In this document: positions 13,408-20,997 of the stretch, one piece after another
Position numbering within the stretch: position 1 is the first letter of the stretch
Layout: each line of letters begins with the position of its first letter
Origin: a virus
Length of the DNA: 24,483 nucleotides
Strand: one strand, 5' to 3'
Virus record (IMG/VR): IMGVR_UViG_3300042878_000085
Span: 1-24,483 of that record
Notes under the pieces: generated by a model
What the model was told of the DNA's origin: nothing
The model's database searches: none
Seen by the model: the letters and a program-made list of their open reading frames with translations, nothing else
Translations under genes and position numbers: made by a program

Positions 13408-13650
13408 ATGACTGAGCCTGAACGCCGAGTAGAACGCTGGCATCTTAAAAAAGAGATCCAGTTAACGCACATTATTAGCACTATCTTGCTGGTTGGTGCA
13501 GTGCTGGCATACGTCAATCAGATTGAGCAACGGTTGACTATTGTTGAGACTCAACTGCTGGCCCAGCGTGATGCAACAATTCTACAAAGGGCGCAGCTGG
13601 AGCGCATGGATGCCAAACTGGACAGGTTGATTGAACGTGGCAGCAAGTGA
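13408..13650 (+). CDS. Small membrane protein with a coiled coil, holin or spanin candidate
   Basis: ATG 13408, one base after the previous stop, gives 80 residues. A charged N-terminus is followed by a single membrane segment at about residues 20-37 (THIISTILLVGAVLAYV). A charged predicted coiled coil with heptad-like spacing (IEQRLTIVETQLLAQRD and so on) runs to the C-terminus. This architecture fits i-spanin-like or holin-like proteins, or a membrane-anchored virion factor. There is no sequence family match I can name. The next gene begins at the base after its stop. Confidence 0.65.
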   Translation: MTEPERRVERWHLKKEIQLTHIISTILLVGAVLAYVNQIEQRLTIVETQLLAQRDATILQRAQLERMDAKLDRLIERGSK

Positions 13651-13803
13651 ATGGACTTCTTTGACGTCCTCGCAAAGTCCTGGCCGATATTGCTGGCGCT
13701 GATCACTTTGATTATTGTTTTGGCAAAGTTGGACCTTCGCGTAGCCGTGTTAGAGGAAAAGATCAAAACGCTATTCGAGATGTGGAATAAAAGGGACAAA
13801 TGA
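13651..13803 (+). CDS. 50-residue membrane protein, holin-like candidate
   Basis: The ATG at 13651 directly follows the preceding TGA and the ORF ends at a TGA at 13801-13803. The 50-residue product begins MDFFDVLAKSW, has one strong membrane segment at about residues 11-25 (WPILLALITLIIVLA), and ends in a charged helix with EEKIKTLFEMW and a basic tail. It is too short for many gene finders. The ATGA overlap with the next gene supports it as real. A holin or small inner-membrane partner is possible, not proven. Confidence 0.65.
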   Translation: MDFFDVLAKSWPILLALITLIIVLAKLDLRVAVLEEKIKTLFEMWNKRDK

Positions 13804-14276
13804 TTGATCCGTTTACCGCCTTTGCTGTAGCCCAGGGAGCAATCAAAGGGGTACAGGCCGCGATCAAGATGGGCAAGGACATCAACGCTATATCAGGCGA
13901 CTTGATGAAGTTTTTTGAAGCAAAAGATGTTGTTGCAAAGGAAGCGGTCAAGAAGAAGCCCAAGGGGTTTGGCAAGAGCGACACGGCAATGGCATTTGAA
14001 ACGGTAATGCAACTCAAGCAGCTTCAAGACGCAGAGGAAGAATTGAAACAGATGTTGATTTGGAGTGGTAATGATGATGTATGGAATGCCTTGATGCTAG
14101 AGCGCAACCGGATGGTGACAGAACGGAAAACGGCAGAGGCTAAAGCAGCACAAGCCAAAGCGATAAGAGCAGAGGAGATCAGCGACATTATCAACATTGG
14201 GCTGTGGGCCGCGCTGGTGGCGTTTGTTGTTGGGCTAGTAGCGTATTTAACTTTGACTATTGTGAGTGACAGATGA
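13800..14276 (+). CDS. Membrane-anchored late protein of unknown function
   Basis: The 158-residue product begins MIDPFTAFAVAQGAIKGVQAA, an amphipathic Ala/Gly-rich helix. A basic linker (KEAVKKKPKGFGKSD) and a long charged helical part with EEELKQMLIWSG and RMVTERKTAEAKA follow. It ends with a membrane segment at about residues 130-153 (IGLWAALVAFVVGLVAYL). I recall similar proteins in environmental podoviruses, with no assigned role. Position among small membrane proteins suggests lysis or virion-membrane work. It overlaps both neighbours by ATGA. Confidence 0.68.
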   Translation: MIDPFTAFAVAQGAIKGVQAAIKMGKDINAISGDLMKFFEAKDVVAKEAVKKKPKGFGKSDTAMAFETVMQLKQLQDAEEELKQMLIWSGNDDVWNALMLERNRMVTERKTAEAKAAQAKAIRAEEISDIINIGLWAALVAFVVGLVAYLTLTIVSDR

Positions 14277-14500
14277 CTCCAGAATTGCAGAAATACTATG
14301 ATGATAGGTTTGATCTTTTCTCCAAGCCTGGTTGGGCTGACTTGATGGAGGATGTTGACAACGTGATCACATCCATCAACAATTTGAGTAATGTCCAAGA
14401 TGAAAAAGATTTACAATTCAAAAAAGGCGAGTTGTCTATCCTGATTTGGATAAAAAATCTGAAGCAAGTTAGTGAAAGAGCTTACGAGGATTTGTTGTAA
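14273..14500 (+). CDS. Small conserved phage protein of unknown function
   Basis: The 75-residue protein starts in the ATGA overlap. It is acidic and helical, with YYDDRFDLFSKPGWADLMED near the start and KKGELSILIWIKNLKQVSE in the second half. Similar short proteins occur before scaffold and capsid genes in other environmental podoviruses, as far as I recall, without known function. The stop overlaps the next start as TAATG. Confidence 0.65.
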   Translation: MTPELQKYYDDRFDLFSKPGWADLMEDVDNVITSINNLSNVQDEKDLQFKKGELSILIWIKNLKQVSERAYEDLL

Positions 14501-14727
14501 TGAACAGAATTTACGGATTTGTCTGTGAAAACGGACACCAGATTGATCGGTTTGTCAGTTATGAGCTAAAAACCGTTCAGTGCGAGTGTGGTGGGCAAGC
14601 TCACCGTGCTTTGCAAGCGCCAGCATTTCGGTTAGAAGGGTGGTCAGGTTCATTCCCGTCAGCGCACGGTAAGTTTGAAAAGAGCCACTTTGATAAGCTG
14701 AAATCAGAGCGAAAAGCCAGCGCATAA
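14500..14727 (+). CDS. Small zinc-ribbon protein (FmdB-like)
   Basis: The 75-residue protein has the layout of short FmdB-like zinc ribbons: IYGFVCENGH (Cys9, His13) followed by VQCECGG (Cys28, Cys30), then ALQAPAFRLEGW. It is basic at the C-terminus. It could bind zinc and assist virion assembly or transcription, but function is unknown. It starts at TAATG with the previous gene and ends 49 bases before the scaffold gene. Confidence 0.7.
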   Translation: MNRIYGFVCENGHQIDRFVSYELKTVQCECGGQAHRALQAPAFRLEGWSGSFPSAHGKFEKSHFDKLKSERKASA

Positions 14728-14776
14728 GCAGCAATGCCGCGCTAGTCCTACAACCTTAAACGGCAGGAAAAATATT

Positions 14777-15508
14777 ATGTTAGTTGACCAAGAGAATGAG
14801 ACGCTAGGCGAACTGGAAGTTGAAGAAGGCAAAGCCAATGAGATTCCCGAGAAATATCGGTCAAAGTCTCTAGAAGAAGTTGTGCGAATGCACCAAGAAG
14901 CTGAAAGGTATATTGGCAAGCAGGCACAAGAAGTTGGCGAAGTCAGAAAACTTGCAGACGAACTGATTAAGCAAAACCTCACTCCAAAGCAACTACCTGT
15001 TGAGGATGAACCAGAAGTTGACTTTTTTGAAAACCCGCAAAAGGCAGTCCAAAACACCATTGACAGGCATCCTGATGTTGTCAAAGCACGGCAAGCAGCC
15101 GTTGACTTCAACAAGATGCAGATGCAGCAGAAGCTAACGCAAGAACACCCTGATTTTGTCCAGGTGGCAAATGACCAGGGGTTTGTGGATTGGGTGAAGC
15201 AATCACCAGTCCGCCTGGGGCTGTACGCTAAAGCTGATGGTGAGTTTGATTTTGACAGTGCCAATGAGTTGTTGACCACCTTCAAGCAATTGAAAGGCGT
15301 CAGGGCCAAGCAAACTGATGAGTCAAGCCGACAAGTCAGGAGCCAGGCACTGAAAGCAGCAACCGTTGACACTGGCGGCACTGGCGAAAGCGGAAAAAGA
15401 GTTTACCGACGGGCAGACCTCATTCGATTGAAGATGACTGATCCCAATCGGTACGATGCCTTGAGTGATGAAATCATGGCGGCATATGCTGATGGGCGAG
15501 TGAAATAA
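14777..15508 (+). CDS. Capsid scaffolding protein
   Basis: The 243-residue protein is acidic and mostly helical, lies directly upstream of the major capsid gene, and has the Glu/Lys/Gln-rich profile of podovirus scaffolds. The N-terminus has ETLGELEVEEGKA and NEIPEKYRSKSLEEVVRMH. The C-terminus is a basic helical tail (YRRADLIRLKMTD, then YDALSDEIMAAYADGRV), the part that usually binds the capsid protein. It would guide procapsid assembly and then leave. GGCAGGAAAAA before ATG 14777 is a usable ribosome site. Confidence 0.82.
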   Translation: MLVDQENETLGELEVEEGKANEIPEKYRSKSLEEVVRMHQEAERYIGKQAQEVGEVRKLADELIKQNLTPKQLPVEDEPEVDFFENPQKAVQNTIDRHPDVVKARQAAVDFNKMQMQQKLTQEHPDFVQVANDQGFVDWVKQSPVRLGLYAKADGEFDFDSANELLTTFKQLKGVRAKQTDESSRQVRSQALKAATVDTGGTGESGKRVYRRADLIRLKMTDPNRYDALSDEIMAAYADGRVK

Positions 15509-15529
15509 CCTTTTTTTTGGAGTTTTATC

Positions 15530-16471
15530 ATGGCATTTCCCACCCCTGCGGTAACCGTCACTACGGCGGCTACATTTATCCCCGATATTTGGTCAGACGA
15601 AATTGTTGCGGCGTACAAGAAGAACTTGGTTCTTGCCAATGCCGTGATGAAGATGAGTTTCAAAGGCAAGAAAGGTGACGTTGTTCACGTTCCTGCCCCG
15701 ACTCGCGGTTCTGCGTCTGCCAAGGCTGCATCAACTGCCGTCACTCTGATTGCTGCAACTGAGACTGAAGTCACGATCAGTATCAACAAGCACTATGAGT
15801 ACAGCCGCTTGATCGAAGACATTGTTGAGGCACAAGCACTGAACAGCCTGCGTAACTTCTACACCAGCGATGCGGGTTATGCACTTGCCAAGCAAGTGGA
15901 TACCGATTTGGTGCAGTTGGGTCGCAGCTTCAACGGTGGTGCTGGCAACTCGACCTATGCAACTGGTTCGTTCATTGGCGGCGATGGCACTAGTGCCTAT
16001 GTTGCTGCCAGCAACAACGAGACTGCATTGACTGACGTTGCCATTCGCCGGACCATTCAGCGCCTGGACGACAACGACACGCCGATGGACAATCGCTTCT
16101 TCCTTATCCCACCCTCCAGCCGTAACACGCTGATGGGCCTCTCGCGTTACACCGAGCAGGCATTTGTGGGCAACGGCAATGCGATTCGCAACGGCGAAAT
16201 CGGGCAACTCTACGGTATCCCGGTCTACACCTCCAGCAACTGCGATACCACCAGTGGTAGTAACGCTGCCCGAGTGTGTTTGATGGGTCACCGTGATGCA
16301 ATGGTGCTGGTGGAGCAAGTCGCAGTGCGTTCGCAAGTGCAGTACAAGCAAGAGTATCTTGCTACCCTGTACACCGCTGACACGCTGTATGGTGTTGCCA
16401 ACCTCCGTGCTGCTGCATCGACGGGTGCTGCACTGTCGGCATCGGCCTTTGCCTTGATTGTCCCGGCCTAA
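15530..16471 (+). CDS. Major capsid protein (T7-like HK97 fold)
   Basis: The 313-residue protein forms the icosahedral shell. It matches the T7-like capsid class: PDIWSDEIVAAYKKNLVLAN at about residues 18-37, KGKKGDVVHVPAPTRG at 45-60, INKHYEYSRLIEDIVEAQ in the E-loop/long-helix region, PPSSRNTLMGLSRY in the middle, and GIPVYTSSNC plus AVRSQVQYKQEYLA late in the chain. GGAG upstream of ATG 15530 is the ribosome site. The stop lies inside a 16-bp repeat that is copied just downstream, followed by a hairpin. Confidence 0.92.
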   Translation: MAFPTPAVTVTTAATFIPDIWSDEIVAAYKKNLVLANAVMKMSFKGKKGDVVHVPAPTRGSASAKAASTAVTLIAATETEVTISINKHYEYSRLIEDIVEAQALNSLRNFYTSDAGYALAKQVDTDLVQLGRSFNGGAGNSTYATGSFIGGDGTSAYVAASNNETALTDVAIRRTIQRLDDNDTPMDNRFFLIPPSSRNTLMGLSRYTEQAFVGNGNAIRNGEIGQLYGIPVYTSSNCDTTSGSNAARVCLMGHRDAMVLVEQVAVRSQVQYKQEYLATLYTADTLYGVANLRAAASTGAALSASAFALIVPA

Positions 16472-16490
16472 TGTGATTGCCCCGGCCTAA
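16456..16490 (+). repeat. 16-bp tandem near-repeat over the capsid gene stop
   Basis: GATTGTCCCGGCCTAA (16456-16471) includes the last codons and stop of the capsid gene. GATTGCCCCGGCCTAA (16475-16490) repeats it with one mismatch, offset by 19 bases. The second copy is noncoding and supplies one arm of the following hairpin. Confidence 0.7.
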
Positions 16491-16501
16491 CGGCTAGGGG
16501 C
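16479..16501 (+). terminator. Hairpin between the capsid gene and the next gene
   Basis: GCCCC (16479-16483) pairs with GGGGC (16497-16501), with an inner GCC/GGC stem around a TAAC loop. It lacks a downstream U-run, so a stability, processing or partial-attenuation role is likelier than full termination. Confidence 0.4.
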
Positions 16502-16525
16502 GTCTAAACTCAAAGGAGAATCAAA

Positions 16526-16849
16526 ATGGCTGCTGCTACCGCTGTAGTTTCGCGTCGCGGAACTGATCAATTCCGAGGCTTGTTTTCGGATACTTTTTCT
16601 GTCGTTGCTACGCTCAACGCATCGTCTTTGGTAGACGGGGCTGGCGAAACCAACACGATTGCTGTGCCAGGCGTCAAGCTGGGCGACGTTGTGCTGGGTA
16701 TGTCAATGGGCGTTGATCTGGCTGGATTGAGCGTTGACCCTTATGTGTCTGCCGCTGATGCTGTATCAATTCGTTTCCAAAACGAATCTGGTGCAACTGT
16801 GGACTTGGCAAGCACTACCGTGCGTTGTGTTGTTGCTCGCATGGTGTAA
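16526..16849 (+). CDS. Capsid-associated structural protein, possible decoration protein
   Basis: The 107-residue protein follows the capsid gene and starts after CAAAGGAGAA, a strong ribosome site. It is rich in beta structure: VKLGDVVLGMSMGVDLAGLS, then YVSAADAVSIRFQN and TVDLASTTVRCVVARM. Comparable small proteins after T7-like capsid genes are often virion components. A decoration or head-fibre base role fits the position. No catalytic motif is present. Confidence 0.6.
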   Translation: MAAATAVVSRRGTDQFRGLFSDTFSVVATLNASSLVDGAGETNTIAVPGVKLGDVVLGMSMGVDLAGLSVDPYVSAADAVSIRFQNESGATVDLASTTVRCVVARMV

Positions 16850-16854
16850 GTTCC

Positions 16855-16875
16855 GGGGCGGCTAAAAACCGCCCC
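16855..16875 (+). terminator. GC-rich hairpin after the capsid-associated gene
   Basis: GGGGCGG (16855-16861) and CCGCCCC (16869-16875) form a perfect 7-bp stem with a CTAAAAA loop, starting five bases after the preceding stop. It is followed by ATCTAAGG, not a U-run, so it may attenuate or stabilise the very abundant capsid-region transcript. Confidence 0.5.
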
Positions 16876-16889
16876 ATCTAAGGGTAAAT

Positions 16890-17075
16890 ATGGCTACTTT
16901 CCAATGCTTGCAAAGCAAAAACTTTGTGACCTTTACGCAGCCCTACGACATCAAAACGATGATGGCGCACCCTGAGTATCGACTGGTGGAAGAAAAGCCA
17001 GCAGAGGCCCATCCAGAGCCTGTTAAACGTCCAATGGGAAGACCCCGTAAGGTGATGCCCAATGCTCTCAACTAG
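16890..17075 (+). CDS. Small protein with an AT-hook-like C-terminus
   Basis: The 61-residue protein starts at ATG 16890, with a weak GGG upstream. The N-terminal half (FQCLQSKNFVTFTQPYDIK, then MMAHPEYRLVEE) is compact. The C-terminal part is Pro/Glu-rich and then RPMGRPRK, which resembles an AT-hook DNA minor-groove motif. Function is unknown. It overlaps the next gene by 14 bases. Confidence 0.6.
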   Translation: MATFQCLQSKNFVTFTQPYDIKTMMAHPEYRLVEEKPAEAHPEPVKRPMGRPRKVMPNALN

Positions 17076-17466
17076 CTTATCTTGCCCAGTTGCGACTCAA
17101 GACGTTGCAATCAACCTGAAAAACAGGAACAACGCCTTTGCCAAATTTGGTTATGGGCCACCTAATCCTGATGAAACAAATGATGCGTTTTGGTTGAAGA
17201 AGGCCAAAATGTACAATTCACCGACCGACACAATCAAGGGTATGCGTTGCGGAAATTGTGCGGCGTTTATTCAGACTCCAAAAATGATGGAGTGCATCAT
17301 CGGAGGTCTGGAAAAAGACGAAGTTAAGAATGAATTGTCCTATGATAAAAACTTTGTCAAAGCGGCAAATCTAGGATATTGCGATTTATTTCAATTCACT
17401 TGTGCAGCGGCCCGTACTTGTGATGCCTGGAAATCTGGTGGGCCAATAACCAAGGAAAAACCATGA
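17062..17466 (+). CDS. Cys-rich phage protein, possible metal or Fe-S binding
   Basis: The 134-residue product has a conserved-looking Cys set at 63, 66, 78, 107, 114 and 120: MRCGNCAAFI, MMECIIGGLE, GYCDLFQFTCA and RTCDAW. This spacing, with GYC and CAAARTCDAW near the end, resembles short proteins in environmental phages and is compatible with a metal or iron-sulfur (HiPIP-like) site, though I cannot confirm the ligand. It lies in the capsid-to-adaptor nest of small genes, so it may be a minor virion component. It overlaps the previous gene, and its stop overlaps the next start. Confidence 0.65.
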   Translation: MLSTSLSCPVATQDVAINLKNRNNAFAKFGYGPPNPDETNDAFWLKKAKMYNSPTDTIKGMRCGNCAAFIQTPKMMECIIGGLEKDEVKNELSYDKNFVKAANLGYCDLFQFTCAAARTCDAWKSGGPITKEKP

Positions 17467-17615
17467 TGTACGGTAAATCTAAAGCATCCAAAATGCCTAA
17501 AGCACCAAAAAATAAAAAAGACGCCCCTGTCACCATTATGGTGGCGGTTGGCAAGCCCAAATTGCCTGTTAGGGGCCAGCGTACCGCAACCAACATGATG
17601 ACGCGCAAGAAATGA
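17463..17615 (+). CDS. 50-residue basic protein
   Basis: ATG 17463 (or 17466) opens a 50-codon ORF ending at a TGA at 17613-17615. It is very rich in Lys: MMYGKSKASKMPKAPKNKK, then a hydrophobic strand VTIMVAVG and a basic tail with MTRKK. Its start overlaps the previous stop and its stop overlaps the next ATG, which supports it as a real coupled gene. It may bind nucleic acid or be a virion component. Unrecognised. Confidence 0.6.
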   Translation: MMYGKSKASKMPKAPKNKKDAPVTIMVAVGKPKLPVRGQRTATNMMTRKK

Positions 17616-17764
17616 AAACCAAGGCTGAAAAGAAGATTGCTAAAGTGATGACTGAGTTTGGCAGTGGTAAGCTGCATTCGGGCAGCAAAAAAGGCCAGGT
17701 TGTTACTTCTCAAAAACAAGCTGTTGCTATTGCATTGTCTGAGGCTAAAAAGGCCAAAAAATGA
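17612..17764 (+). CDS. DUF6496-like small protein
   Basis: The 50-residue ORF runs from ATG 17612 to a TGA at 17762-17764. The sequence KIAKVMTEFGSGKLHSGSKK followed by QKQAVAIALSEAKKA is the typical DUF6496 pattern, a short domain common in bacteria and phages, of unknown function. It is basic and may bind nucleic acid. ATGA overlaps on both sides place it firmly in the operon. Confidence 0.72.
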   Translation: MKTKAEKKIAKVMTEFGSGKLHSGSKKGQVVTSQKQAVAIALSEAKKAKK

Positions 17765-18093
17765 GAGCATTGTCGGTTGGCGTTAGTCCCACAGCGGCAG
17801 TAGATACTACAGTCTATACCTGCCCAAAGGGTTATTACGCTAAATTTACTGTAATGTATATACACAATACAGGTGGCTCTACCAAGCATATAACTGTTCA
17901 ATGGTTTGACGCAAGTGCTAATACCACTCTTGATATATTGACTCAATACGATTTTTCAACAAAAACCTATTTGCAGTTTGATGGCAATGCCTATATTGTT
18001 TTAGAAGAAGGCGACAAAATCAAAATAACTACTCAGTCTGCAAGTTCATTCAGTTTTATAGCAACATTTGAAGAAGAAGGGTTGACCAGATGA
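17761..18093 (+). CDS. Small beta-rich structural protein, unknown
   Basis: The 110-residue product starts at the ATGA overlap and reads as a beta sandwich: MRALSVGVSPTAAVDTTVYT, then KFTVMYIHNTGG, HITVQWFDASA and YIVLEEGDKIKITTQSAS. Such short proteins before the adaptor gene are usually minor head or tail components. The DNA is more A/T-rich than its neighbours. No named family is recognised. Confidence 0.6.
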   Translation: MRALSVGVSPTAAVDTTVYTCPKGYYAKFTVMYIHNTGGSTKHITVQWFDASANTTLDILTQYDFSTKTYLQFDGNAYIVLEEGDKIKITTQSASSFSFIATFEEEGLTR

Positions 18094-18740
18094 CATTCCT
18101 CGAACTGATCAACGATGTTTTGATTCGCCTGCGTGAAACGCAAGTCTCCACCAATGCCGAGACAGGCTACTCAACGCTGATTGGCAAATTCGTCAATGAT
18201 GCCAAGCGCCAGGTGGAAGATGCGTTCAGTTGGAACATCTTGAGCACTGATATAACCATCACCACTGTGGCGGCAACCTACCAATACTCATTGACAGGTG
18301 CAGGTCAGAAATTCCAAGTCCAGGACGCCATCAACAGCACAGCCAACATCGGTCTGACAAACATCTCTTTCGTGGAGATGAACCGCTACCAAAACTTTGC
18401 GATCATTCCAGCAGCCACTATCCCATCCATGTACGCCTTTGAAGGGGTTGACGCCAGCGGGGACACCAAGGTAACCCTGTACCCCCGGCCTGATGCTGTT
18501 TACTCGCTACGGTTCTCCCTGACGGTTCCGCAGGCAACCCTGGCTGCTGATGGGACAGCGGTGCTAGTGCCTGATGTGCTGGTGGCTCAGAACGCCTATG
18601 CACGGGCCTTGGCAGAGCGTGGTGAGGATGGCGGCATCAACAGCAGTGAGGCATACCAACTCTATCGAACGATGCTCTCAGACTACATTGCTCTGGAAGG
18701 CACACGCTATCCCGAGAATCAAGAGTTCGTCGCAATATGA
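18090..18740 (+). CDS. Tail tubular protein A-like adaptor
   Basis: The 216-residue protein begins MTFLELINDVLIRLRET and has YSTLIGKFVNDAKRQVEDAF and WNIL, the pattern of T7 gp11-like head-tail adaptor (tail tubular A) proteins that ring the portal. Mid-chain beta segments, including FVEMNRYQN and DTKVTLYPRPD, and a terminal helix (ALAERGEDGG, then YQLYRTMLSDYIALE) agree with that family. It would bridge portal and nozzle. ATGA overlaps occur at both ends. Confidence 0.8.
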   Translation: MTFLELINDVLIRLRETQVSTNAETGYSTLIGKFVNDAKRQVEDAFSWNILSTDITITTVAATYQYSLTGAGQKFQVQDAINSTANIGLTNISFVEMNRYQNFAIIPAATIPSMYAFEGVDASGDTKVTLYPRPDAVYSLRFSLTVPQATLAADGTAVLVPDVLVAQNAYARALAERGEDGGINSSEAYQLYRTMLSDYIALEGTRYPENQEFVAI

Positions 18741-20296
18741 GCGAACCCCTGCAAATTGCTAGCATCTCGGCGCCGGGCTTCTTTGGGCTGAACACGCAGG
18801 ACTCGCCACTGGATTTGAACCAGGGGTTTGCTCTAGTGGCAACCAATGCTGTTATTGACCAGTACGGGCGTATTGGCTCACGGCAAGGTTGGTCACGAGT
18901 TAATGCAGCAGTAGGCACTTTAGGCGCAAACAATGTTGGTGTGATCCACGAGCTGGTGCAGTCTGATGGCACTCTGACAATCCTGTTTAGCGGCAACAAC
19001 AAGCTCTTCAAGCTGGATGGCTCAAACGTAGTCACCGAGTTGACCTATGGCGGTGGCGGCACTGCACCAACAATCACAGCCAACAACTGGCACTGCGCCA
19101 GCCTCAACAGCATTACCTATTTCTTTCAGACCACCTACAACGCTTTGATTTATGACCCGGCGGTCAGCACCTCAACCTTTCGCAGAGTCACCGAGAAAAC
19201 TGGCTATGTCGCAACAGTGCCAGATGCTGACATTTGTATAAGTGCTTATGGCCGACTGTGGGCGGCAAGCACATCAACCGACAAAACCACTGTCTTCTTT
19301 TCAGACCTGATTGCAGGTCATATCTGGTCAACTGGCACAGCAGGTTCTCTCGATGTCAATCGGGTATGGCCTAACGGCAGCGACGAGATCACCGGGCTGG
19401 CGGCTCACAATGGGTTCCTGATCATCTTTGGCAAACGTCAGATATTGATCTACGCCAATGCCACTACACCGTCCACGATGACACTGAGCGATACCGTGAC
19501 GGGGATAGGCTGCATAGCGCGGGACAGCATCTCCAACACTGGCAAGGACATTCTCTTTCTGTCCAACTCTGGCGTCAGGTCATTGGCGAGAACGATTACT
19601 GAGAAATCATCCCCGCTTGGCGACCTGTCCAAGAATGTTAGAAACGATTTAGTTGACTATGTAAGCACTGAAACGCTGGCAAACATTAAGTCTGTCTACA
19701 GTGAAAAGCAAGCCTTCTACCTGCTGACAATGCCAGCATCGTCAATGGCGTTTTGCTTTGATACCAGGACACAACTGCAAGACGGTTCATTCCGGGCGAC
19801 AACCTGGGACTCAATCAATCCAACTGCCCTTTTGTCCAGGCGCAACGGTGATTTGCTGCTTGGCAAAACTGGCTACATTGCCAAATATGAAACCAACCTA
19901 GATGACACTGCCAGCTATCGGTTTCAGTATTACACCAACAATGCCGACCTGGGAAACGCAAACGTCACCTCAATCCTCAAGAGATTAAAAGCGACTGTCA
20001 TTGGTGGCACAAATCAATTCGTCACCATCAAGTGGGGGTTTGATTTCAGTTCCAACTACAACGCTGCCAATGTTCAAATTCCAACACAGGGAACTAGCGA
20101 ATATGGCGTTGCTGAGTATGGCGCCAATGCCACCGTAGTAGCCCAATACAGCAGTGGCGTTGCCCTGCAAGAACTGTCAGTTCCAGCATCAGGCCAAGGT
20201 AAAATTGTCCAGACAGGCTACGAGACAGACATCAATGGTTCGTCGCTTTCAATTCAGAAGATTGAGATTCAGTTCAAAGATGGGAAGCAAGTATGA
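18737..20296 (+). CDS. Tail nozzle or stabilisation protein
   Basis: The 519-residue protein directly follows the adaptor. It starts with SAPGFFGLNTQDSPLDLNQG, a motif common to podovirus stabilisation or tubular-B-type proteins, then VIDQYGRIGSRQGW. Repeating beta segments such as LTILFSGNNKLFKLDG, ISAYGRLWAAST and GFLIIFGKRQILIY suggest a propeller-like domain. It likely closes the portal channel and forms the short tail tube. The exact homology class (P22 gp10-like versus T7 gp12-like) cannot be settled by eye. Confidence 0.72.
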   Translation: MSEPLQIASISAPGFFGLNTQDSPLDLNQGFALVATNAVIDQYGRIGSRQGWSRVNAAVGTLGANNVGVIHELVQSDGTLTILFSGNNKLFKLDGSNVVTELTYGGGGTAPTITANNWHCASLNSITYFFQTTYNALIYDPAVSTSTFRRVTEKTGYVATVPDADICISAYGRLWAASTSTDKTTVFFSDLIAGHIWSTGTAGSLDVNRVWPNGSDEITGLAAHNGFLIIFGKRQILIYANATTPSTMTLSDTVTGIGCIARDSISNTGKDILFLSNSGVRSLARTITEKSSPLGDLSKNVRNDLVDYVSTETLANIKSVYSEKQAFYLLTMPASSMAFCFDTRTQLQDGSFRATTWDSINPTALLSRRNGDLLLGKTGYIAKYETNLDDTASYRFQYYTNNADLGNANVTSILKRLKATVIGGTNQFVTIKWGFDFSSNYNAANVQIPTQGTSEYGVAEYGANATVVAQYSSGVALQELSVPASGQGKIVQTGYETDINGSSLSIQKIEIQFKDGKQV

Positions 20297-20997
20297 CAAA
20301 TTACGTTCAGTCCACTAACTTTGCGACTAAGGATGCGCTTACTTCTGGAAATCCTCTAAAGATTGTCAAAGGTACGGAGATAAACACCGAGTTTGCCAAT
20401 ATTGCTATCGCAGTAGCAACCAAGGCAGATACGTCAAGCCCTACGTTTACAGGTACTCCAACCCTGCCAACGGGGACTATTGGCGTAACGCAAAGTGCTG
20501 GTAATAGTAGTACGGCATTGGCAACCACTGCCTTTGTGCAAGCAGCATTCCAAATATTACATCCAGTTGGGTCGATCTACATCAATGCTACTAACGCTAC
20601 TAATCCTGGTACTTTGCTTGGATTTGGTACTTGGACAGCATTTGGTGCTGGGCGTGTACCAGTAGGTTTTGATTCTACAAATGTCTTATTTGATACAGCA
20701 GAAGAAACAGGCGGTAGTGCTACCGCAACATTACCAAGCCATACGCATACATTTACTGGTACTGCATTAGCAACGCATAGCCATCAAATTGGTTCTAGGG
20801 ACTCTACAGCTAATGATGGTGGTGGTAGTGCCCAAGAGTTTGTAAATGATTTTGGAACTGGAAGCGGTGCAGCGGCAACAACATCCTCAGTCTCTGGCGG
20901 TACGCCAGCAGGCACAAACAGCACAGAAGGCGCAAGCGCAACAAACGCTAACTATCAGCCCTACATTACTGTATATATGTGGAAGCGCACTGCATGA
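20293..20997 (+). CDS. Short tail fibre with collar domain
   Basis: The 234-residue protein has a helical N-terminus and then the fibre-type repeat SSPTFTGTPTLPTGT and STALATTAFVQAAF. The collar core is HPVGSIYINATNATNPGTLL (90-109) and FGTWTAFGAGRVPVGFD. Near 147-165, LPSHTHTF and THSHQIG give His150, His152, His162 and His164, the His pairs that bind metal in T4 gp12-type tips. It ends in YQPYITVYMWKR. It is a likely second host-binding protein, alongside the collagen-like fibre. Confidence 0.82.
   Translation: MTNYVQSTNFATKDALTSGNPLKIVKGTEINTEFANIAIAVATKADTSSPTFTGTPTLPTGTIGVTQSAGNSSTALATTAFVQAAFQILHPVGSIYINATNATNPGTLLGFGTWTAFGAGRVPVGFDSTNVLFDTAEETGGSATATLPSHTHTFTGTALATHSHQIGSRDSTANDGGGSAQEFVNDFGTGSGAAATTSSVSGGTPAGTNSTEGASATNANYQPYITVYMWKRTA

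Noticed and set aside
15511-15520. A run of eight T before the capsid gene taken as a terminator U-tract.
   Set aside because: No stem precedes it, and the run sits in the leader just before the capsid ribosome site.
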